From Prevotella sp. (lineage in GTDB: Bacteria > Bacteroidota > Bacteroidia > Bacteroidales > Bacteroidaceae), in NCBI GenBank assembly GCA_015060535.1, contig SUYH01000004.1, positions 149,946 to 213,945 on the forward strand: 64,000 bases of DNA, in the 5' to 3' direction. Position 1 is the first letter of the stretch; each line of letters begins with the position of its first letter. This document shows positions 58,507 to 64,000 of the stretch, in pieces. Both the position numbers and the translations under genes were made by a program. The notes under the pieces are model-generated. The model saw only the letters and a program-made list of their open reading frames with translations. It ran no database searches and had not been told where the DNA came from.

Positions 58507-61029
58507 GTGACAAGTCAATTTTCACCAAAAGTATCAGAAATATTAGCTTACTCGCGCGAGGAGGCAAGTAGGCTGGCCAGCCGCAGCGTTGGACCAGAGC
58601 ACTTGCTGCTGGGTATCATGCGCATGAAGAACAGTCCGATCGTGGAGGTATTCCAACGGTTGGACATCAGCATGCAGACCGTGAAGACCGAGCTGGAGAC
58701 GCGCGTCAGGGAGGACGAGATAGGACAACCCATCCACACCGCTGACCTGGTGCTGAACGAGAAAGCCAGCAACATCCTGAAGCTGGCCGTGCTGGAGGCT
58801 CGCCTGCAGCGCACCACACGCGTGGAGGAGCAACATCTGCTGTTGGCCATACTGCACGACCAGGTGGACAATGGCGCAAAACACGTATTGGAAATGAACA
58901 ACATGAACTATGAAGACGCACTGACGCTGCTCAGTGTGAAGAACGGTATAGGGCTGCCCGACGAAGACTACGAGGAGGAGGAGCAGTCAAGCGAAACGGC
59001 CAACAGCCAACAGAAAGGCAGCGGTGCTCAGACCACGACGGCGCAGCAGAAGACGAAGTCGAAGACACCCGTGCTGGACAACTTCGGCACCGATCTGACC
59101 AAGCAGGCTGCAGAAGGACTGCTGGACCCCTGCGTAGGCCGTGAGAAGGAGATACAGCGCGTCATCGAGATACTGGGACGTCGCAAGAAGAACAACCCCA
59201 TACTGATTGGCGAACCGGGTGTTGGTAAGAGCGCCATCGTGGAAGGACTGGCCCAGATGATCAGCAACCACCACTGCTCGCCCACGCTGTTCAACAAACG
59301 CCTGGTGACACTCGACATGACGGGTGTGGTAGCAGGTACGAAATATCGCGGACAGTTCGAAGAGCGCATGAAGATGCTGGTGAAGGAACTGGAACAGAAT
59401 CCTGACATCATCGTCTTCATAGACGAGATACACACGCTGATTGGCGCTGGCTCGACACCGGGTTCGATGGATGCGGCAAACATCCTGAAACCGGCACTGG
59501 CACGTGGCACGATACAGTGCATCGGAGCCACCACGCTGGACGAATATCGCAACTCGATAGAGAAGGACGGAGCCCTGGAGCGCCGTTTCCAGAAGGTACA
59601 GGTGGAGCCTACCACCAACGAGGAGACGCTGGAGATTCTGCACAACGTGCGCGACCGCTATGAGCACCATCACCACGTGAGCTATACGGACGAGGCACTG
59701 GAGGCTTGTGTCAAATTGACAGCACGCTATGTGACAGACCGCTTCATGCCCGACAAGGCCATCGACGCGATGGACGAGGTAGGCTCCCGCGTACACCTGA
59801 AGAATGCTAACATCCCACCAGAAATCACGGAGAAAGAGCAGGAGCTCAAACAGGTGACGGAGAAGAAGCTGCAGGCCGTGAGCGACCAGAACTTCGAATT
59901 GGCAGCAGGCTATCGCGACCGGCAGACGGTGGTGGAGCGCGAGTTGCAGGAGCTGAACCGCAAGTGGCAGAGTGGCGAGACGGATGTGCGCCAACAGGTG
60001 ACTGCCGACGAGGTGGCCGACGTAGTGAGCATGATGACGGGAGTGCCCGTACAGCGCATGGCACAGGAGGAGGGCATCCGACTGAAAGGTATGGCGCAGG
60101 AGCTGAAGGGTCAGGTCATTGCACAGGATAAAGCCATCGACAAGATGGTACGGGCCATCCAGCGTAACCGCGTGGGATTGAAAGACCCCAACCACCCCAT
60201 CGGTGCGTTTATGTTCCTCGGACCGACGGGTGTCGGCAAGACATATCTGGCCAAGAAGCTGGCTGAGTTTATGTTCGGATCGGCCGATGCGCTGATTCGT
60301 GTCGACATGAGCGAATATACGGAGTCGTTCAACGTATCAAGACTGATCGGTGCGCCTCCAGGATATGTGGGCTACGAAGAGGGCGGTCAGCTGACTGAGC
60401 GCGTGCGTCGTCGTCCCTACTCCATCGTCCTGCTGGACGAGATTGAGAAGGCTCACGGCAATGTGTTCAACCTGCTGCTGCAGGTGTTGGACGAGGGCCG
60501 TCTGACCGATGGCAACGGACGCTTTGTAGACTTCCGCAATACGGTAATCATCATGACATCGAACGCAGGAACACGTCAGCTGAAGGAGTTTGGTCGTGGT
60601 GTGGGATTCAACACCTCCAACTCGTCGCTGATGCTGAACGAACAGGATAAGGAGCATGCTCGACAAATCGTGCAGAAGGCGCTGTCGAAGCAGTTCTCGC
60701 CTGAATTCCTGAACCGTCTGGACGAGATTATCACCTTCGACCAGCTGGATCTGCAGGCTATCAAGCAGATTATCGACGTAGAGCTGAAGAGTGTGTTCAA
60801 GCGCATCGGCGACCTGGGATATCAGGTAGAGCTGAGCGACGAGGCCAAGCAGTTTGTGGCTGAGAAGGGCTACGATGTGCAGTTTGGTGCACGTCCGCTG
60901 AAGCGAGCTATCCAGACCTACATCGAGGACGGCATATCGGAACTGATCGTCAATGGCGACGTGAAGACGGGTGCTACGATACATATTAATAAGGTGGAAG
61001 GCAAAGACGAGCTTTCATTCGACGCCTGA
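58507..61029 (+). CDS. clpC: ClpC-type ATP-dependent protease ATPase subunit
   Basis: 840 residues. The likely start is GTG 58507, giving MTSQFSPKVSEILAYSREEA, the normal ClpC N-terminus. Clp-N repeats (1-150), AAA-1 with GEPGVGKSA, a UVR-type middle domain (FELAAGYRDRQ) and AAA-2 with GPTGVGKT. It unfolds proteins for ClpP. No ctsR/mcsAB operon is present, as usual in Bacteroidetes. Confidence 0.93.
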   Translation: MTSQFSPKVSEILAYSREEASRLASRSVGPEHLLLGIMRMKNSPIVEVFQRLDISMQTVKTELETRVREDEIGQPIHTADLVLNEKASNILKLAVLEARLQRTTRVEEQHLLLAILHDQVDNGAKHVLEMNNMNYEDALTLLSVKNGIGLPDEDYEEEEQSSETANSQQKGSGAQTTTAQQKTKSKTPVLDNFGTDLTKQAAEGLLDPCVGREKEIQRVIEILGRRKKNNPILIGEPGVGKSAIVEGLAQMISNHHCSPTLFNKRLVTLDMTGVVAGTKYRGQFEERMKMLVKELEQNPDIIVFIDEIHTLIGAGSTPGSMDAANILKPALARGTIQCIGATTLDEYRNSIEKDGALERRFQKVQVEPTTNEETLEILHNVRDRYEHHHHVSYTDEALEACVKLTARYVTDRFMPDKAIDAMDEVGSRVHLKNANIPPEITEKEQELKQVTEKKLQAVSDQNFELAAGYRDRQTVVERELQELNRKWQSGETDVRQQVTADEVADVVSMMTGVPVQRMAQEEGIRLKGMAQELKGQVIAQDKAIDKMVRAIQRNRVGLKDPNHPIGAFMFLGPTGVGKTYLAKKLAEFMFGSADALIRVDMSEYTESFNVSRLIGAPPGYVGYEEGGQLTERVRRRPYSIVLLDEIEKAHGNVFNLLLQVLDEGRLTDGNGRFVDFRNTVIIMTSNAGTRQLKEFGRGVGFNTSNSSLMLNEQDKEHARQIVQKALSKQFSPEFLNRLDEIITFDQLDLQAIKQIIDVELKSVFKRIGDLGYQVELSDEAKQFVAEKGYDVQFGARPLKRAIQTYIEDGISELIVNGDVKTGATIHINKVEGKDELSFDA

Positions 61030-61047
61030 TGGGAACAAAAGGGCCTG

Positions 61048-63849
61048 ATGAGTGACTACATAGAAATAAAAGGAGCCAGAGTCAACAACCTGAAGAATGT
61101 TGATGTCAAGATACCACGCAACAAACTGGTGGTCGTAGCTGGCGTGTCGGGCAGCGGCAAGTCGTCGCTGGCTTTCGATACGCTCTACGCCGAAGGACAA
61201 CGACGCTACGTGGAGAGCCTATCGAGTTATGCCCGTCAGTTCCTGGGACGTATGAACAAGCCGGAGTGCGACTTCATCAAAGGCATACCTCCCGCTATCG
61301 CCATCGAACAGAAGGTCATCTCGCGCAATCCGCGCTCGACCGTAGGCACGACGACGGAGATATACGAATATCTGAGGTTGCTCTATGCACGCATCGGACG
61401 CACCTATTCGCCCATCAGCGGACAAGAGGTCAAGAAGCACTCGACGGAGGACATCATCGCGTGTACCAAACAATATACTCAGGGTACAAAGTATGTCGTG
61501 ATGGCTCCCATCCATTTGGCTGAAGGGCGCACGATGGAACAACAACTGCAGCTTTATGTGCAGAATGGTTATGCACGAATCGCTGTCAACGGAAACATCG
61601 TCCGCATTGATGACTACCTCGCAGACCCCTCCTCCCTCTCACCTCAGACCTCCGACCTCTATCTCGTCATCGACCGCCTGTCGGTAGACGATGCGAAAGA
61701 TGTCATCTCCCGTCTGGTCGACTCAGCCGAGACGGCATTCTACGAAGGCAATGGCGAGTGCAGACTGATGTTCCTTCCCTCGAACATCTGCTACGATTTC
61801 TCGACGAAGTTCGAGGCCGACGGTATGACGTTTGAAGAGCCTTCCGACAACCTGTTCTCGTTTAACTCGCCAGTAGGTGCCTGTCCTGAATGTCAGGGCT
61901 TTGGCAAGATTATTGGCATCGACGAACATCTGGTCATCCCCAACACCACGCTCTCCGTATACGATGGGTGTGTGGTTTGCTGGCACGGCGAGAAGATGAA
62001 GATATGGAAGGAGGAATTCTGTCGCAGGGCTGCACAGGACGATTTCCCTATCTTCGAACCCTATTATAACCTGACGCAGAAGCAAAAGGACATGCTATGG
62101 CACGGGCTGCCTTCGGACAAAAAACGTCCCAAAGAGGAACGCGTGTCTATCGACGACTTCTTCCAGATGGTCAAGGACAACCAATACAAGATACAATACC
62201 GGGTGATGCTGAGTCGCTATCGCGGCAAGACCACTTGTCCCAAGTGTCACGGCACCCGACTGAAGCCCGAGGCTGACTATGTGAAGATTGGCGGACGAAG
62301 CATCAGCGACCTTGTCGAGATGCCCATCATCCGGTTGAAACAGTGGTTCGACCTGCTTGAGCTGACCGAACAGGAACAGCAGATTGGCAAACGCCTACTG
62401 ACGGAAATCAACGCCCGACTCCAGTTCCTGCTGGACGTAGGTCTGGGATACCTGACGCTGAACCGCATGTCCAACTCCCTAAGCGGTGGCGAGAGCCAGC
62501 GTATCAATCTGACGACATCGCTGGGATCGTCGCTGGTGGGTTCGCTATATATCCTGGATGAACCCAGCATCGGACTCCATTCGCGCGATACGGACCGACT
62601 GATCAAAGTATTGAAAGAGCTGCGCGACCTGGGTAATACGGTGGTCATCGTAGAACACGACGAAGAAATCATGCGCGCTGCCGACTACCTGATAGACGTT
62701 GGCCCTGACGCCGGCCGGTTGGGCGGCGAAATCGTCTTTGAGGGCGAGCCCGAAAATACTAGTCTAACTAGCTCTACTAGAAGCTACACCGTAAAATACC
62801 TGCTTGGCGAAGAAAAAATCCCCGTCCCCAAGAGCCATCGCCCCTGGAACCGCAAGATCATTGTCAAGGGAGCTCGCATGAACAACCTGAAAGGTATCGA
62901 TGCGGAGATTCCACTGAACGTGATGACGGTGATTACTGGTGTGAGCGGCAGCGGTAAGTCGTCGCTGGTGAAAGGTATCCTCTACCCTGCCTTGAAGCGC
63001 CATTTGGGCGAGGTTTGCGACACGCCAGGCGAATATATGGGACTGGACGGTGACTATACGGCCATCAAACATGTGGAGTTTGTAGACCAGAATCCTATCG
63101 GAAAGTCGACACGCTCGAATCCTGCCACTTATGTGAAGGCCTACGACGCCATACGCGACCTGTTTGCTGAACAGCCGCTATCGAAGCAGATGAAATTCAC
63201 GCCGCAATATTTCTCCTTCAATGCTGATGGTGGACGATGCGACGAGTGTAAAGGTGCGGGCTACATCACCGTAGAGATGCAGTTTATGGCTGACCTGGTA
63301 TTGCAGTGTGAGGCCTGTCATGGACACCGCTTCAAGAGCGATATCCTAGACGTCAGATATGAAGGCAAAAACATAGACGACATCCTGAACATGACCATCA
63401 CGGAGGCTATTCAGTTCTTCAGCGAACATGGACAGAAAACTATCGTCAGCAGACTGAGACCCTTGGAGGACGTCGGACTGGGATATATCAAACTGGGACA
63501 GAATTCGTCAACACTGTCGGGAGGTGAGAACCAACGTGTAAAACTGGCTTACTTCATCGGACAAGAGCGACAGGAGCCCACGCTGTTTATCTTCGACGAA
63601 CCGACTACAGGCCTGCACTTCCATGATATCCAGCGACTGCTAGCGGCATTCAACGCGCTGATAGAACGAGGACACTCCATTCTGATCATCGAACATAACA
63701 TGGAGATCATCAAATGTGCCGACCACGTCATCGATATGGGACCTGATGGTGGAGACCGCGGCGGCAATATCGTGGCCTGCGGAACACCTGAGGATATCGT
63801 TGCCTGCAAAGAGAGCCTGACAGGAAAATTCCTGAAAGATAAACTTTAA
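61048..63849 (+). CDS. uvrA: Excinuclease ABC subunit A
   Basis: 933 residues. Two ABC ATPases ([20 protein letters not shown] and [13 protein letters not shown], both with LSGGE signatures) and zinc modules CPECQG...CPKCHG and CDECKG...CEACHG. UvrA scans DNA for damage and loads UvrB. Two low-complexity inserts, SPQTSDLY (about residue 198) and [12 protein letters not shown] (about 570), are encoded by 7-bp and 9-bp tandem repeats. It follows clpC by 18 bp. Confidence 0.96.
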   Translation: MSDYIEIKGARVNNLKNVDVKIPRNKLVVVAGVSGSGKSSLAFDTLYAEGQRRYVESLSSYARQFLGRMNKPECDFIKGIPPAIAIEQKVISRNPRSTVGTTTEIYEYLRLLYARIGRTYSPISGQEVKKHSTEDIIACTKQYTQGTKYVVMAPIHLAEGRTMEQQLQLYVQNGYARIAVNGNIVRIDDYLADPSSLSPQTSDLYLVIDRLSVDDAKDVISRLVDSAETAFYEGNGECRLMFLPSNICYDFSTKFEADGMTFEEPSDNLFSFNSPVGACPECQGFGKIIGIDEHLVIPNTTLSVYDGCVVCWHGEKMKIWKEEFCRRAAQDDFPIFEPYYNLTQKQKDMLWHGLPSDKKRPKEERVSIDDFFQMVKDNQYKIQYRVMLSRYRGKTTCPKCHGTRLKPEADYVKIGGRSISDLVEMPIIRLKQWFDLLELTEQEQQIGKRLLTEINARLQFLLDVGLGYLTLNRMSNSLSGGESQRINLTTSLGSSLVGSLYILDEPSIGLHSRDTDRLIKVLKELRDLGNTVVIVEHDEEIMRAADYLIDVGPDAGRLGGEIVFEGEPENTSLTSSTRSYTVKYLLGEEKIPVPKSHRPWNRKIIVKGARMNNLKGIDAEIPLNVMTVITGVSGSGKSSLVKGILYPALKRHLGEVCDTPGEYMGLDGDYTAIKHVEFVDQNPIGKSTRSNPATYVKAYDAIRDLFAEQPLSKQMKFTPQYFSFNADGGRCDECKGAGYITVEMQFMADLVLQCEACHGHRFKSDILDVRYEGKNIDDILNMTITEAIQFFSEHGQKTIVSRLRPLEDVGLGYIKLGQNSSTLSGGENQRVKLAYFIGQERQEPTLFIFDEPTTGLHFHDIQRLLAAFNALIERGHSILIIEHNMEIIKCADHVIDMGPDGGDRGGNIVACGTPEDIVACKESLTGKFLKDKL
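61635..61662 (+). repeat. CCTCNNA heptamer array in uvrA
   Basis: Four units, CCTCTCA, CCTCAGA, CCTCCGA and CCTCTAT, in frame; the same motif as in the LytTR gene at 13083-13117. Confidence 0.82.
62759..62780 (+). repeat. CTAG-every-9-bp repeat in uvrA
   Basis: CTAG at 62759, 62768 and 62777. It encodes [10 protein letters not shown] in the loop before the second ATPase domain. Confidence 0.85.
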
Positions 63850-63925
63850 GGGCAAAATATTTTGCAGTTACAGAAAATATTGCTATCTTTGCACCCGCTT
63901 TCGAGCAAGAGATCATTGAAAAGTT

Positions 63926-63998
<73 letters not shown>

Positions 63999-64000
63999 CT

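Noticed and set aside
58987..60195. 402-codon minus-strand open frame opposite clpC
   Set aside because: Shadow of clpC; no domain, no promoter or start context.

Overview
The window is chromosomal DNA from a Bacteroidales bacterium, most likely Prevotella or Segatella. This rests on the repeated TAnnTTTG promoter boxes (usually followed by C and 20-60 nt upstream of starts), SPII lipoproteins with short basic N-termini, a TamL/TamB pair, DUF4827, an MtaB, an rpsF-rpsR-rplI operon, and two 30-residue 'smalltalk' micro-proteins, a family I know from Bacteroides and Prevotella.

Layout. 1-6.0 kb is accessory: a HigBA-like toxin-antitoxin pair, a self-inhibited class II Fic enzyme, a small zinc-finger lipoprotein, a structured RNA (RNA A), an SGNH hydrolase, a small basic gene broken by one stop codon, and a second antitoxin next to a toxin stump. 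6.0-7.45 kb is a repeat-rich HU-like protein/smalltalk locus. 7.5-15.7 kb holds a histidine-decarboxylase-like gene, a helical lipoprotein, a Cthe_2159-type beta-helix lipoprotein with a LytS/LytTR pair, AldA and an outer-membrane barrel. 15.7-28.9 kb is a minus-strand housekeeping block: glmM, DUF4827, nrnA-like, a nucleotidyltransferase, then a TetR-headed run of fabG, a pseudouridine synthase, tamB and tamL. 29-38 kb has initiator tRNA, an IMPase, ilvC, GT2-mtaB, the S6-S18-L9 operon and tex. 38.1-39.7 kb is a second smalltalk locus, here with a DUF6266-like protein. 39.99-56.5 kb is a large accessory cluster: a second structured RNA (RNA B) followed by membrane proteins, a tubulin/FtsZ-like GTPase, a zinc-ribbon/Ig-like membrane protein, five exported proteins, a trypsin-like lipoprotein, two TerB-like proteins and a CbbX-like AAA ATPase. 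56.6-64 kb is ruvC, a double ABC ATPase, clpC, uvrA and tRNA-Thr.

The strongest unexplained signals are: (1) RNA A and RNA B share architecture and two sequence blocks and resemble IscB-associated HEARO/omega RNAs, but no nuclease gene is present; (2) the tubulin/TerB/protease/AAA cluster looks like one envelope or stress machine; (3) two unrelated proteins end in the same GGSAGFET tail, each followed by a smalltalk gene; (4) short-period tandem repeats (7, 8, 9 and 11 bp) recur about a dozen times, several in frame inside housekeeping genes, including a CTAG-every-9-bp family at three loci.
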